This document shows, one piece after another, positions 47,947 to 57,891 of a stretch of DNA of 64,000 bases. A model generated the notes under the pieces. The model saw only the letters and a program-made list of their open reading frames with translations, searched no databases and was not told the origin of the DNA. The position numbers were made by a program, and so were the translations under genes. Position 1 is the stretch's first letter, and each line of letters begins with the position of its first letter. The stretch comes from Pseudomonadales bacterium (GTDB lineage Bacteria; Pseudomonadota; Gammaproteobacteria; Pseudomonadales; UBA5518): positions 496,001-560,000 of the forward strand of contig JACKOP010000002.1 in assembly GCA_024234165.1 (NCBI GenBank), given 5' to 3'.

Positions 47947-49026
47947 TCACCGGCACGCGTTCAACGATGCGCTGGCCCGATATTCGCCGGGAGTCATTCC
48001 GGTCCACTTCTTGAACGAGCGGTAGAACGCACTCGGGTCGGTGAATCCCATCAGGATCGCCACGTCGTTGATCGACAGTTCGGATCGATTGAGGTAGTCG
48101 ATCGATGCCTCGCGCCGGCAGTCGTCCTTGAGCTGCTGGAATGTGGTTCCTTCACGCTTCAGGCGCCGGCGCAATGTGGGTGCCGACATGTGCAGCAAAT
48201 CGGTGATGCGGTCGAAGCTCGGAAAGCCACGGCTGAAATCGTGTCCGATCAGCGCGCGCACCTGGTCGACCAGACTCTGGTGGCCGGGGTCGGCCGGCAT
48301 GATCAGCAACTGGTACGGCGCGGTACGCAGGAAGTCATGCAACGAGTCCTCGTTGTGTACCAGCGGGTAGGCCAGATAACCGGCAGGAAAATCGAACGAT
48401 GGCGTCGCAGCGCCGAAACCGGGTTCGCAACCGAACAGTTGCATATAACGATCCAGGCGGGCCGGCACCTCGCCGCTCAGCGCCACACGCTCCAGCGGCA
48501 GCGGATGACCGATCAACCAGCCACAGAAACGGTGCCACATCGACAACGCACAGGCAGCTGCCGCAGCCGGCATCGGTGCCGCCGGATCGGGACCGATGCG
48601 TGCTTCCGGCGCCACGATCACCGCGAGACGCGCCGACTCGCCCGCCACCGTCAGCTGCAGTGCCAGCCGGCCGTCGTAGAAGACCTCGTGGAACTCGCTC
48701 ATGCGACGGATCGCCCGCCCCAGATCCGCACATCCGAGCAGCGTGTAGCACATCATGCGGAACGCGCCGGGCTTCATTCCCATGCCACGGTGCAGACCGA
48801 AGCTCTCGTCCTGCAGCGCGGTCATCACGTAACGATACAGCCGGCTGTAGGCAAGCGCCGGAATCTCGCTGCGGTAGCCGGTAGCCGTGATATCGGCCAC
48901 GTCGAAATCGAGTCCGGCAGCCTGCATCGAGCGCGCCGGATCGATCCCACGCTCGCTCAGCATGCGAGCCAGCGAGGCCGCAAACTGGGTCGGAATGACT
49001 TCGACAGCGGGTTCCTGCGGATTCAT
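47947..49026 (-). CDS. AraC-family transcriptional regulator
   Basis: A 359-residue regulator. The N-terminal two thirds are the all-helical sensor of the OruR/ArgR-like group (FAASLARMLSERGIDPARSMQAAGL; MCYTLLGCADLGRAI). The C-terminal AraC DNA-binding domain (about 265-350) has two helix-turn-helix units, MSAPTLRRRLKREGTTFQQLKDD and INDVAILMGFTDPSAFYRSFKKWTGMTPGEYR. It probably controls the adjacent thiolase-FadB unit; this is inferred from proximity. Confidence 0.9.
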   Translation of the reverse strand: MNPQEPAVEVIPTQFAASLARMLSERGIDPARSMQAAGLDFDVADITATGYRSEIPALAYSRLYRYVMTALQDESFGLHRGMGMKPGAFRMMCYTLLGCADLGRAIRRMSEFHEVFYDGRLALQLTVAGESARLAVIVAPEARIGPDPAAPMPAAAAACALSMWHRFCGWLIGHPLPLERVALSGEVPARLDRYMQLFGCEPGFGAATPSFDFPAGYLAYPLVHNEDSLHDFLRTAPYQLLIMPADPGHQSLVDQVRALIGHDFSRGFPSFDRITDLLHMSAPTLRRRLKREGTTFQQLKDDCRREASIDYLNRSELSINDVAILMGFTDPSAFYRSFKKWTGMTPGEYRASASLNACR

Positions 49027-49176
49027 CGGTACGTCGGCAGCCAGCCGGTGGGCGTCGTGAACGGGTCCTCATTATGCCAAAGCGACTGCCACACCGACCA
49101 CGCATGCCGTTGCGGTGACATATACTTCACGGCAACCCACGGCCACGACGACCTTCAGCAGCGAATCCTGCCAGCC

Positions 49177-49710
49177 ATGCCAGAACAGTGCTTCGACATC
49201 GTGTTCCACGGTGAAACGGCGCCCGGAATCCCGCGCGAGGTCGTCGCCGGCAATCTGGCGCAACTGTTCAGGACCACGCCGGATACCGTGGCGCGCCTGC
49301 TCGACGGGAGCACCCACACGCTCAAGCGTGGACTGGACGCTGCAGCCGCCGAGCGGTATCGCTCCGCACTCGAGCGCGCCGGCGCCGTGGTGACCCTGCA
49401 ACCCGCCCCGGCCGTCCCCGCAACGGCGCCGGCGCCCGCCTCTCCCGAACTGGGTCTCGCACCGGTCGGAAGCGATGTGCTGGCACCCCATGAGCGTCGC
49501 CAGATCACGGCGACGGCACCGGACACCTCGCACATCGGCCTCAACGCAGCGGGCACACGGCTTTCACCACCGGGCCCGGTGCCCCCCGAGCCACCGGATA
49601 CCTCGCACCTCACGCTGGCTCCAGCGGGCAGCGTGCTCGCCGAGCCGCGCGCGGTAGCCGCTGGCGTGCAGCCGGACATCAGCGCGCTGGAGTTGCTGCC
49701 GCCGGCGTGA
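49177..49710 (+). CDS. Small protein with N-terminal zinc-ribbon-associated-like domain and internal PDTSH repeats
   Basis: A 177-residue protein of unknown function. The first 80 residues (FDIVFHGETAPGIPREVVAGNLAQLFRTTPDTVARLLDG; LKRGLDAAAAERYRSALERAGAVVTL) match a small alpha/beta module that I know from gammaproteobacterial hypothetical and RDD-type proteins. The rest is Pro/Ala-rich with a repeated motif: PELGLAPVGSDVL, PDTSHIGLNAAGTRL, PDTSHLTLAPAGSVL, PDISALELLPPA. There is no signal peptide. It is divergent from the AraC gene, and its last 32 bp overlap the convergent histidine kinase gene. Confidence 0.75.
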   Translation: MPEQCFDIVFHGETAPGIPREVVAGNLAQLFRTTPDTVARLLDGSTHTLKRGLDAAAAERYRSALERAGAVVTLQPAPAVPATAPAPASPELGLAPVGSDVLAPHERRQITATAPDTSHIGLNAAGTRLSPPGPVPPEPPDTSHLTLAPAGSVLAEPRAVAAGVQPDISALELLPPA

Positions 49711-51103
49711 ATTCGCCACGCAAGGGCTGGCGCGGCAGCCGCACCGTGACGCACAAGCCGGGAGCATTGTCGCCCAGTTCGACGGCCCCGCCGTGCAGAT
49801 TGCCGACCGCGCGCACCAGACTCAGCCCGAGTCCGTTACCCGGATAGCCGCTGCGGCTCGCCTCGACACGGTAGAAACGCTCGAACACCCGGGTCCGCTC
49901 CGACTCCGCGATGCCCGGCCCGTCGTCGCGGAATTCGATCTCGACGGTCTCCGGCGCACAACGCATCACCACCGCCACGTGGCCGTCGACCGGCGCGTAC
50001 TTGATCGCGTTGTCCAGCAGGTTCGCAAAGGCCTGGAACAGCAGATCCCGATCGAACACGCCGGGGCACGTCGGCGGCAGGTCGAGCTGCACCGCCTGGC
50101 GCTTCTCGGCAGCCAGCGGCTCGTAGAACTCGCACACGTCATGCACGATCAACGCAACGTCGGTCGGCGCAAAGCCCGAGCGCGCACTGCCGGCCTCGAT
50201 CTGCGCGATGCGCAGCAACGCGTTGAATGTCGCCAGCAGATCGTCCGACTCCTGCAGCATCCCCGCCACTGCCTCGTCGCGAGCCTCATCCGCTCCGGAT
50301 CCCAGGCTTGCGATGCGGTTGCGCAGGCGCGTGAGCGGTGTGCGCAAATCGTGCGCGATGTTGTCCGACAACTGCTGCAGGTTGGCCATCAGTTGCGCGA
50401 TGCGGTCGAGCATGTGATTGAGGTTGACGATCAGGCGGCGGAAATCGTCGTCGCGATTGTCGTCGAGCACCGGGATCCGCTGGCTGAGATCACCCGCCAG
50501 GATCGTTGCGATGCTGTCGTTGACCTCGCCGATCAGGCGCTGCAGACGCATCGCCAGCAACGCTGCACCGATCGCCCCGACCACGATCGTCGCCAGCATC
50601 GCCTGCAGCAGCACGGTGAGCGTCAACCGCAGGAACTCGCTGATGTCCTTGTAGTGCCTCACGACCAGCAGGCGTGAACCGTCTGCCAGAAAGGTGCTGG
50701 AGCCGATGAAATCGAGCGGTGCCTGCGCTCCCGAAACCTCTTCCAGCACGTGCTCGAGCCCGACCCATTCCTTGCCTTCGCCGACCCGCTCCGGCCAGCG
50801 CGAGAGGTTGCCGGCAATCCTTTCCCCGCCGGCGTCGACCAATAAATAGAAGAGTCGCGGGAAACTTGCCGCCTGCACGCGCTCGCCGATCGCGGCGGCC
50901 GTTGCCTCCACGCCACCACCGGCATGGATGCGTCCCAAGGTCTGCTGCTCGGAGCCGATCAGCTCATTCAGTCCACGAAAATAGCCGACCGTGACCCATG
51001 CATAACCGATCGCCAGCACGACGAATACCGCCAGGCTGACCCCGGTGAGGTACAGCACCGCATAGCGGAATGTTTCAGTGTGCAGGATCCGGCTCGGGTT
51101 CAT
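49679..51103 (-). CDS. Two-component sensor histidine kinase
   Basis: A 474-residue membrane kinase. TM1 is about 15-37 (YAVLYLTGVSLAVFVVLAIGY), a periplasmic region of about 125 residues follows, TM2 is about 165-190, then HAMP (about 190-240). The H-box is LSDNIAHDLRTPLTRLRNRI, and the ATPase domain has N box NLLDNAIKYAPV, G1 DDGPGI and GNGLGLSLVRAV. The signal is unknown; the IAHDLRTPL form places it in the EnvZ/PmrB-like OmpR-partner class. It overlaps the regulator gene by 29 bp and is its downstream partner. Confidence 0.92.
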   Translation of the reverse strand: MNPSRILHTETFRYAVLYLTGVSLAVFVVLAIGYAWVTVGYFRGLNELIGSEQQTLGRIHAGGGVEATAAAIGERVQAASFPRLFYLLVDAGGERIAGNLSRWPERVGEGKEWVGLEHVLEEVSGAQAPLDFIGSSTFLADGSRLLVVRHYKDISEFLRLTLTVLLQAMLATIVVGAIGAALLAMRLQRLIGEVNDSIATILAGDLSQRIPVLDDNRDDDFRRLIVNLNHMLDRIAQLMANLQQLSDNIAHDLRTPLTRLRNRIASLGSGADEARDEAVAGMLQESDDLLATFNALLRIAQIEAGSARSGFAPTDVALIVHDVCEFYEPLAAEKRQAVQLDLPPTCPGVFDRDLLFQAFANLLDNAIKYAPVDGHVAVVMRCAPETVEIEFRDDGPGIAESERTRVFERFYRVEASRSGYPGNGLGLSLVRAVGNLHGGAVELGDNAPGLCVTVRLPRQPLRGEFTPAAATPAR

Positions 51104-51767
51104 CGAGCATGTACCCCGCGCCGCGCACGGTCTTCAGCAGCGGGCGGTCGAAATCCTTGTCCAGCTTCTGTCGCAGCCGGCTGATATGCACGTCGATCAC
51201 GTTGGTCTGCGGATCGAAGTGATAATCCCAGACGTTCTCGAGCAGCATCGTGCGCGTGACGACCTGCCCCGCATGCTTCATCAGGTACTCGAGAAGGCGA
51301 AACTCACGCGGCTGCAGGTTGAGCGAGCGGCCTGCGCGCACCACCTTGTGCGACAGCAGATCCATCTCGAGATCGGCGACGCGCAGGCGCGTGACGGCCG
51401 ACGATGCGTCCTTGCGCCGCAACAGCACCTCGATGCGCGCCAGCAGTTCGGCAAACGCAAACGGCTTCACGAGGTAGTCATCGCCGCCCGCCTTCAGCCC
51501 CTTCACGCGGTCGTCCACTTCGCCGAGCGCGCTGAGGATCAGCGCCGGTGTGTTGTTGTCGGCTCCACGCAGGGTGCGGATGATCGACAGCCCGTCCATG
51601 CCGGGCAGCATGCGGTCGACGACGAGCGCGTCGTAATTCTCGGTGCTTGCACGCAACAGGCCGTCCTTGCCATCGCCGGTCTGGTCCACCGTGAAGCCGC
51701 TCTCGCGCAGGCCGCGCGCGATGTACTCCTGCACGCTCACGTCGTCCTCGATCACCAGAATCCGCAT
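51075..51767 (-). CDS. OmpR-family response regulator
   Basis: A 230-residue winged-helix regulator. The receiver domain has acidic pocket VIEDDVSVQEY, phospho-acceptor in ALVVDRMLPGMDG and Lys in YLVKPFAFAEL. The C-terminal DNA-binding domain has LNLQPREFRLLEYLMKHAGQVV and TNVIDVHISRLRQKLD. ATG 51767 is preceded by GGAGGG; the ORF reaches 52169 without family support. It is co-transcribed with the kinase gene and divergent from the RDD gene. Confidence 0.94.
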   Translation of the reverse strand: MRILVIEDDVSVQEYIARGLRESGFTVDQTGDGKDGLLRASTENYDALVVDRMLPGMDGLSIIRTLRGADNNTPALILSALGEVDDRVKGLKAGGDDYLVKPFAFAELLARIEVLLRRKDASSAVTRLRVADLEMDLLSHKVVRAGRSLNLQPREFRLLEYLMKHAGQVVTRTMLLENVWDYHFDPQTNVIDVHISRLRQKLDKDFDRPLLKTVRGAGYMLDEPEPDPAH

Positions 51768-51965
51768 CGTGTCGCCCTCCCGGGCACGCCGTAGCGCCAC
51801 CAGCCTGTCCATCCGCTCGCCCCTGCACGCAACCATCCTGCAGGAAATTGTGCCGGGGCAGGACTGAACGGCGTTTTGCGCCGCACTTACCTTTTGGTAA
51901 CGTGCGCCGGATCCGACCCGCCGGCCACGGCTGCGGGCAATACTCGACGCCGGCGCGATACTAGC

Positions 51966-52442
51966 ATGAGCAGCACTCCATCCGACCCGCCCGAGACGAG
52001 CACGCCGGGGCTTGCACGGCGCCTCGCAGCGATGCTCTACGACAGCTTCCTGCTGTTTGCCGTCACGTGGTGCGCCACTGCGCTGGCCGTCTTCGTACGT
52101 GTCGCACTGATCGGTACCGATGCGGTCCAGACCAGCGGCACGGCGGCCGCCTCCGGTCCGTTGCTGCAACTCGTGCTCACGCTGGCAACCGTGCTGTTCT
52201 TCGGCTGGTGCTGGACGCGGTCGGGCCAGACACTCGGCATGCAGACCTGGCGGCTACGCGTACAGCAACCCTCGGGGGCCGCCATCACGTGGCGCCAGGC
52301 GTTGCTGCGCCTGGGATGTGCCACGCTGTCGCTGCTGGCTTTCGGCGCCGGCTACTGGTGGGCGCTGATCGATCGCGATGGCTGCACCTGGCACGACCGC
52401 TGCTCGGGAACCCGCGTGGTGCTGCTGCCAAAGCGGCGCTGA
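51966..52442 (+). CDS. RDD family membrane protein
   Basis: A 158-residue inner-membrane protein. The family's opening Arg is in LARRLAAMLYDSFLLF, and three to four hydrophobic segments follow (about 25-55, 70-90, 115-135). The second-helix region GQTLGMQTWRLRVQ and the C-terminal DRCSGTRVVLL are typical. Some RDD proteins act as Na+/H+ antiporters, but most are uncharacterised. ATG 51966 gives MSSTPSDPPETSTPGLARR. It is followed by the second copy of the dispersed repeat. Confidence 0.85.
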   Translation: MSSTPSDPPETSTPGLARRLAAMLYDSFLLFAVTWCATALAVFVRVALIGTDAVQTSGTAAASGPLLQLVLTLATVLFFGWCWTRSGQTLGMQTWRLRVQQPSGAAITWRQALLRLGCATLSLLAFGAGYWWALIDRDGCTWHDRCSGTRVVLLPKRR

Positions 52443-52507
52443 AGCGACACTGTCGCAAAGGTCCCCGATCGTCGATACAGGCAGCGCGCATACAGGCAGA
52501 GCGCGGC

Positions 52508-52581
52508 GATGCCTTCACACCGGTGGGACGCCGTAAATGCATCCCTGCAGGCTCGAGCGCCGCATCCCTGCGCCACACGCC
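52508..52581. repeat. Dispersed repeat, copy 2
   Basis: Matches copy 1 at 28071-28147 in the same orientation with only a few differences (GATGCCTTCACACC against GATGCCTTTGCACC at the left end; one base shorter before CCTGCG). It lies in the 211-bp gap between the RDD gene and pepA and ends where the pepA promoter begins. The 12-bp inverted repeat of copy 1 is not kept here. Confidence 0.8.
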
Positions 52582-52610
52582 CTGCAAGCTTTTGCGACAC
52601 CCCCTATAAT
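52582..52610 (+). promoter_or_regulatory. Candidate sigma-70 promoter of pepA
   Basis: A perfect TATAAT (52605-52610) lies 44 bp before the pepA ATG, with CTGCAA (52582-52587) 17 bp upstream as a weak -35. It directly follows the repeat copy. Confidence 0.5.
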
Positions 52611-52653
52611 CCGCCGCCAACACAAATGCCCGCGCAATCAGGCAGGAGTTCCG

Positions 52654-54174
52654 ATGGAAATCACGACCCGACACGTCAAGGATGCCGCTGCCGAGCGCTG
52701 CGGCTGCCTGGTACTGCCGGTAGCCGATGGCGGCAAACCCTGTGGCACCACGGCCGGCGTCGACGATGCCGCGGGGGGAGCGCTGAAGCGGCTGATTCGC
52801 AACGAGCATTTCAGCGGTGCCGCCGGCAAGAGCCTGCTGCTGCACGAGGTGCCTGGAATCGCAGCCCCGCGCGTGCTGCTGCTCGGCTGCGGCGACCCGC
52901 ACCAGCCCGATACGACGGCCTTGCGCAAGATGCTCCAGCATGCGCTGTCGGTGCTGCAGGCAAGTGGCACCAGCGACGCCACCTTCGTGCTGGACGATCT
53001 TGCGTCAACGGAGCGCGAACGCAACACACAGGCCCTGCAACTCGCGCTGCTCGCCGGCGCCAGCGCGTACCGCTACACCCACACCCTGTCGAAGCCCGAC
53101 CCTGCGCCACGCCTGCACAAGATCGTCTTCGCAAGCACCACCAGACCCGCTGCCAGCACCGTGCGCGCACTCGCCGAGGGCCATGCGATCGCGACCGGTA
53201 CCAGCCTGGCCCGCGAACTCGGCAACCTGCCGCCGAACATCTGCACGCCAGGCCACCTCGCAGACCGGGCACGCGCACTCGCAGAGGGGCACCGGAAGCT
53301 CACCTGCCGGGTACTCGACGAAAAGAAGATGGCCTCACTCGGCATGGGTGCCTTGCTGTCCGTGACTGCGGGGACCCGCGAACCGGCCAGGCTGATCGTG
53401 CTCGAGTACCGTGGTGCGGCGCGCGACGAACGGCCCCACGTACTGGTCGGCAAGGGGATCACCTTCGACTCCGGCGGCATCAGCCTGAAGCCGGGAGCCG
53501 GGATGGACGAGATGAAGTTCGACATGTGCGGCGCGGCAAGCGTGCTCGGCACGCTCGAGGCGATCGCGACGCTGCAGCCACGGCTCAACGTCGTCGGCAT
53601 CGTCGCTGCGGCCGAAAACCTGCCGAGCGGCAGCGCGACACGCCCGGGTGATGTCGTGAAAAGCATGGCAGGCACCACGATCGAGGTCCTGAACACCGAC
53701 GCCGAAGGCCGCCTGATCCTCTGCGATGCGCTGACCTACGCACGGCGCTTCAAGCCGCGCTCGCTGGTCGATATCGCCACGCTGACCGGAGCCTGCGTGG
53801 TTGCCCTTGGCAAGCACGCCAGCGGACTGTTCAGCAACGACGAAGAACTGGCAGCACAACTGCTCGCCGCGGGCGAAGCCACGCACGACCGTGCCTGGCG
53901 AATGCCGCTGTGGGAAGACTACCAGGAGCAGTTGAAGAGCAACTTCGCCGATGTGGCGAACGTGGGCGGACCGGGTGCCGGCAGCGTCACGGCCGCGTGC
54001 TTCCTCGCCCGCTTCACGCGCGAGCAATGCTGGGCGCACCTCGATATCGCGGGAACTGCATGGGAACAGGGCGCCAGCAAGGGGGCCACCGGTCGCCCGG
54101 TGGCGCTGCTCACGCGCTATCTGCTCGACCGTGCGGGTTCGCCGGGAAAATCCCGCAAGAGTGCCGGCGAGTGA
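52654..54174 (+). CDS. pepA: Leucyl aminopeptidase (M17)
   Basis: Hexameric dizinc aminopeptidase of 506 residues; in some bacteria PepA also binds DNA. The N-terminal macro-like domain covers about 1-165. The catalytic domain has VGKGITFDSGGISLKPG, MDEMKFDMCGAASV and the signature NTDAEGRLILCDAL, containing the metal and bicarbonate-site residues. ATG 52654 follows GGAG. Its stop overlaps the holC start (GTGA), beginning a conserved pepA-holC-valS string. Confidence 0.97.
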   Translation: MEITTRHVKDAAAERCGCLVLPVADGGKPCGTTAGVDDAAGGALKRLIRNEHFSGAAGKSLLLHEVPGIAAPRVLLLGCGDPHQPDTTALRKMLQHALSVLQASGTSDATFVLDDLASTERERNTQALQLALLAGASAYRYTHTLSKPDPAPRLHKIVFASTTRPAASTVRALAEGHAIATGTSLARELGNLPPNICTPGHLADRARALAEGHRKLTCRVLDEKKMASLGMGALLSVTAGTREPARLIVLEYRGAARDERPHVLVGKGITFDSGGISLKPGAGMDEMKFDMCGAASVLGTLEAIATLQPRLNVVGIVAAAENLPSGSATRPGDVVKSMAGTTIEVLNTDAEGRLILCDALTYARRFKPRSLVDIATLTGACVVALGKHASGLFSNDEELAAQLLAAGEATHDRAWRMPLWEDYQEQLKSNFADVANVGGPGAGSVTAACFLARFTREQCWAHLDIAGTAWEQGASKGATGRPVALLTRYLLDRAGSPGKSRKSAGE

Positions 54175-54629
54175 CCCGGATCGACTTCTATCTGCTGCCG
54201 GTCGCCGAACCGCACGGCAAGCTGAGCTTCGCCTGCCGGCTCGCGGAGAAGGCGTTCCGCGAGGGCTGCCAGGTACACGTGCACGCCAGCGACGCCGACG
54301 AGGCTGCAGCGATCGATGCGCTGCTGTGGTCGTTTCGCGACACCAGCTTCGTCCCCCACCGGCGCATCGACGTGGCCGCCCGCGAACCGGCGCCGGTGCT
54401 GATCGGCTGGGGCGAGGAACGCTCCGACCACCATGACGTACTGATCAACCTGACGCAGAGCGTGCCGCCGCTGTTCGGGCGCTTCGAACGTGTCGCCGAG
54501 ATCGTGCTCGACGACCCGGCGCTGCGCGCCGCCAGTCGCGAACGCTGGCGTTTCTACAAGGAACGCGGCTATCCGCTCGCCCACCACGACCTCCAGCATC
54601 TGCACGGGGGAGACGCCCGTGAACCCTGA
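54171..54629 (+). CDS. holC: DNA polymerase III chi subunit
   Basis: A 152-residue accessory protein of the replicative polymerase that links the clamp loader to single-strand-binding protein. The family opening RIDFYLLPVAEPHGKLSFACRLAEKAF and LLWSFRDTSFVPH, SDHHDVLINL and RWRFYKERGYPLAHHD are present. It starts at GTG 54171, overlapping the pepA stop by 4 bp. Its 3' end overlaps the next small gene by 11 bp. Confidence 0.94.
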   Translation: MTRIDFYLLPVAEPHGKLSFACRLAEKAFREGCQVHVHASDADEAAAIDALLWSFRDTSFVPHRRIDVAAREPAPVLIGWGEERSDHHDVLINLTQSVPPLFGRFERVAEIVLDDPALRAASRERWRFYKERGYPLAHHDLQHLHGGDAREP

Positions 54630-54948
54630 GCAGGAGAACACGCGCCGCGAGCTGCTCGACGAGCTGGACTCGCTGAGCGCCGCGCTGGAGAGTGCATGGC
54701 AGGAGATCGCACCGGGCGAGGATCCGCGCATCCCGGTACTGAGCGACGTCGTCGAAGTCAGCGCGGCGGCGCAAGCGGACGGACCCTCCGTCGCGGCGGA
54801 CAAGGTCGCGCCGATTTCCGACGACGCCGTGGCCTGTCTCGTCGACGAGCTGCTTGCCCAATGGCTGCCCGTGATCGAAGCCGAACTGCGCACACGCCTG
54901 CAGGAGCACGCCAGGGCCCGTTTGGCGCCTGAAGACGGGGCCACCTAG
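54619..54948 (+). CDS. Conserved small acidic protein between holC and valS
   Basis: A 109-residue acidic protein, mostly helical: ENTRRELLDELDSLSAALE at the N-terminus and SDDAVACLVDELLAQWLPVIEAELRTRLQEHA at the C-terminus. A gene of similar size occupies this place between holC and valS in Pseudomonas; function unknown. GTG 54619 is preceded by GGGGGAG. It overlaps holC and lies 60 bp before valS. Confidence 0.75.
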   Translation: MNPEQENTRRELLDELDSLSAALESAWQEIAPGEDPRIPVLSDVVEVSAAAQADGPSVAADKVAPISDDAVACLVDELLAQWLPVIEAELRTRLQEHARARLAPEDGAT

Positions 54949-55008
54949 AATCGCCGCTTCATCCACATCGCGGGTCCGAGCGAGCACCGCGAGCCAAGAA
55001 CCGGAACC

Positions 55009-57768
55009 ATGGACAAGACCTACAGCCCGGAGCAGATCGAGAACCGCTGGTACGAACAGTGGGAAAGCCACGGCTATTTCCGCCCGGGCGGAAGCGGGAC
55101 GCCGTACTGCATCGTGATTCCACCACCGAACGTGACCGGCAGCCTGCACATGGGGCATGCATTCCAGCAGACGATCATGGACGCGCTGATCCGCCATCAG
55201 CGCATGCGTGGCTGCAACACGCTGTGGCAGGGTGGCACCGACCATGCCGGCATCGCGACCCAGATGGTCGTCGAGCGTCTGCTCGCTGCCGAAGGCACGG
55301 ATCGCCTCACGCTCGGCCGTGAGGCGTTCACGCGCCGGGTGTGGGAGTGGAAGGAACACTCCGGCGGCACGATCACGCGCCAGCAGCGCCGCCTCGGCAA
55401 CTCGGTCGACTGGTCACGCGAACGCTTCACGATGGATCCGGATCTCTCCGCAGCCGTGCGCGAGGTGTTCGTGCGGCTGTACGAGGAAGGACTGATCTAC
55501 CGCGGCAAGCGCCTCGTGAACTGGGATCCGAAACTGCACACCGCGATCTCCGACCTCGAGGTCGTGCAGGAAGAGGAAGACGGCCATCTGTGGCATCTGC
55601 GCTACCCGCTGGCCGACGGCAGCGACGCGCTGGTGGTCGCGACCACCCGCCCCGAGACGATGCTCGGCGACGTCGCGGTCGCGGTGCATCCTGACGACGA
55701 ACGCTACCGTCACCTGGTCGGGCGCAGCGTGCGGCTGCCGCTCGCCGAACGCATGATCCCGGTGATCGCCGACACGTACGTGGACCCCGCGTTCGGCACC
55801 GGTTGCCTGAAGATCACGCCGGCACACGACTTCAACGACTACGAGGTCGGCACGCGCCACAACCTCGAGGCGATCAATCTGTTCACGATCGACGCGGCGC
55901 TGAACGACAACGCACCGCCTGCGTATCGCGGCATGGATCGCTTCGCGGCCCGCGAGCGCATCGTGGCGGATCTCGACGCCCTCGGGCTGCTGGCGAAGAC
56001 CGAGAAGCACCGCCTCAAGGTGCCGCGCGGCGACCGCACCGGCGTGGTGATCGAGCCCTATCTGACCGACCAGTGGTTCGTCGCGACCCGGGCGCTTGCC
56101 GAACCCGCAGTACGCGCCGTAGAGGACGGGCGCATCGAGTTCGTGCCCAGGCAGTGGGAGAACACCTACTTCGCGTGGATGCGCGAGATCCAGGACTGGT
56201 GCATTTCACGCCAGCTCTGGTGGGGCCACCAGATCCCGGCCTGGTACGACGACGCCGGCAACGTCTACGTCGGACGCAGCGAGGCCGAGGTTCGCACCGT
56301 GCACGGGCTGGGCGAACTGGCGCTGCGCCAGGACGCCGACGTGCTCGACACCTGGTTTTCCTCTGCGCTGTGGACCTTCTCCACGCTCGGCTGGCCACGG
56401 GACACCGCGGAGCTGCGCAGCTTCCACCCCACCGATGTGCTGGTCACCGGTTTCGACATCATCTTCTTCTGGGTCGCACGCATGGTGATGATGACCCTGA
56501 AGTTCATCGGCGACGTGCCGTTTCGCAAGGTCTACGTGACCGGGCTGATCCGCGACGAGCACGGCCAGAAAATGTCGAAGTCCAAAGGCAACGTGATCGA
56601 TCCGCTCGACCTGATCGACGGCATCGATGTGGAGGCGCTGGTCGCCAAGCGCACCGCCGGCATGATGCAGCCGCAGCTCGCGCAGACGATCGCCACCGCG
56701 ACTCGGCGGGAATACCCGCAAGGCATCCGCGCGCACGGTACCGATGCGCTGCGCTTCACGCTGTGTGCGCTTGCCTCCACCGGCCGCGACATCAAGTTCG
56801 ACATGGGGCGGCTCGAAGGCTACCGCAACTTCTGCAACAAGCTGTGGAACGCGGCACGCTTCGTATTGATGCACACCGAAGGCAAGGACTGCGCACAACC
56901 GGGCGAGAGCGCCATCGCGCTGTCGCTGCCCGACCGCTGGATCGTCTCGCGGCTGCAGCAGACGATCAGCGAGGTGGAGCGCGCGCTGGCAGGATTTCGC
57001 TTCGACCTGGCTACCCAGGCGCTGTACGAGTTCACCTGGAACGACTACTGCGACTGGTACCTCGAACTGGTCAAGCCGGTGCTGGGCACCGCGGGTGACG
57101 CCGGGCAGGCGCGCATCGCGCGGCGCACGCTGCTCTCGGTGCTGGAAACCTTGCTGCGCCTCGCACACCCGTTCATTCCGTTCATCACCGAAGAGATCTG
57201 GCAGCGTGTCGCTCCACTCGCGGGTCGCCCCGGCCCCACCGTGATGCTGGCACCGTACCCGGTAGCCGATCCGCAGCAGATCGACGCGGTGGCCGCCGCC
57301 GACATCGGCTGGCTGCAGCAGGTCATCGTCGCGGTGCGCAACATCCGTGGCGAGCTCGGCATCGCACCGGGGAAGGCACTGCAGCTGCTGGTGCGTAACG
57401 GCACGGCGGACGATCACCGCCGCCTCGGCGAGCATCGCGTGCTGCTGCACGCGCTGGCACGACTCGCCGGCAGCGCGTGGATCGATGGCGCCGAGGCGCC
57501 GCCGGCCGCCACCCAGGTGGTCGGGCAGCTCGAACTGCTGGTGCCGCTGGCAGGTCTGATCGACGTCGCGGCCGAACGCGAACGACTCACGCGCGAGGCC
57601 GGCAAGCTCGAACAGGAAATCGAACGCCTCGACGCACGCCTCGCCAACACGGGTTTCACCGCGAAGGCACCGCCCGCGGTGGTCGAGCGCGAGCGCGCAC
57701 GGCTGGCCGAACTCGGCGCGACGCGCGACACGCTGCTGGCACAGCTGGGTGCGCTGAGCCAGCCGTGA
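55009..57768 (+). CDS. valS: Valyl-tRNA synthetase
   Basis: Class Ia aminoacyl-tRNA synthetase of 919 residues. The HIGH-type motif appears as [15 protein letters not shown] and the KMSKS loop as [14 protein letters not shown]. The CP1 editing domain is present (about 200-350). The anticodon-binding domain (about 650-800) and the C-terminal coiled-coil arm ([23 protein letters not shown]) are complete. ATG 55009 is the start. It is the last gene of the pepA-holC string and is followed 151 bp later by ccoN. Confidence 0.98.
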   Translation: MDKTYSPEQIENRWYEQWESHGYFRPGGSGTPYCIVIPPPNVTGSLHMGHAFQQTIMDALIRHQRMRGCNTLWQGGTDHAGIATQMVVERLLAAEGTDRLTLGREAFTRRVWEWKEHSGGTITRQQRRLGNSVDWSRERFTMDPDLSAAVREVFVRLYEEGLIYRGKRLVNWDPKLHTAISDLEVVQEEEDGHLWHLRYPLADGSDALVVATTRPETMLGDVAVAVHPDDERYRHLVGRSVRLPLAERMIPVIADTYVDPAFGTGCLKITPAHDFNDYEVGTRHNLEAINLFTIDAALNDNAPPAYRGMDRFAARERIVADLDALGLLAKTEKHRLKVPRGDRTGVVIEPYLTDQWFVATRALAEPAVRAVEDGRIEFVPRQWENTYFAWMREIQDWCISRQLWWGHQIPAWYDDAGNVYVGRSEAEVRTVHGLGELALRQDADVLDTWFSSALWTFSTLGWPRDTAELRSFHPTDVLVTGFDIIFFWVARMVMMTLKFIGDVPFRKVYVTGLIRDEHGQKMSKSKGNVIDPLDLIDGIDVEALVAKRTAGMMQPQLAQTIATATRREYPQGIRAHGTDALRFTLCALASTGRDIKFDMGRLEGYRNFCNKLWNAARFVLMHTEGKDCAQPGESAIALSLPDRWIVSRLQQTISEVERALAGFRFDLATQALYEFTWNDYCDWYLELVKPVLGTAGDAGQARIARRTLLSVLETLLRLAHPFIPFITEEIWQRVAPLAGRPGPTVMLAPYPVADPQQIDAVAAADIGWLQQVIVAVRNIRGELGIAPGKALQLLVRNGTADDHRRLGEHRVLLHALARLAGSAWIDGAEAPPAATQVVGQLELLVPLAGLIDVAAERERLTREAGKLEQEIERLDARLANTGFTAKAPPAVVERERARLAELGATRDTLLAQLGALSQP

Positions 57769-57827
57769 ATCCGGGCGATCGGCATGCACAATGCCCCGAC
57801 GAATCTTGCTAGAATCGCGTCGGCAGG

Positions 57828-57891
57828 GGGAGTCCACAAGACAGCAACCGACACGCCACGATCGTGGCGGGGGTTGGTGCGGGCGACTCCC
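57828..57891 (+). promoter_or_regulatory. Structured 5' leader of ccoN
   Basis: Three nested complementary pairs: GGGAGTC (57828-57834) with GACTCCC (57885-57891); CAACC (57845-57849) with GGTTG (57872-57876); and the inner palindrome CGCCACGATCGTGGCG (57854-57869). A -10-like TAGAAT at 57810-57815 would start the RNA just before the stem. The fold ends 28 bp before the ccoN ATG and is not followed by T-residues. No FNR/Anr-type TTGAT-N4-ATCAA site was found in the 151-bp gap. Confidence 0.5.

Noticed and set aside
57828..57891. Rho-independent terminator after valS
   Set aside because: The stem is long and interrupted, no T-tract follows, and it sits close to the ccoN start; a leader element fits better.
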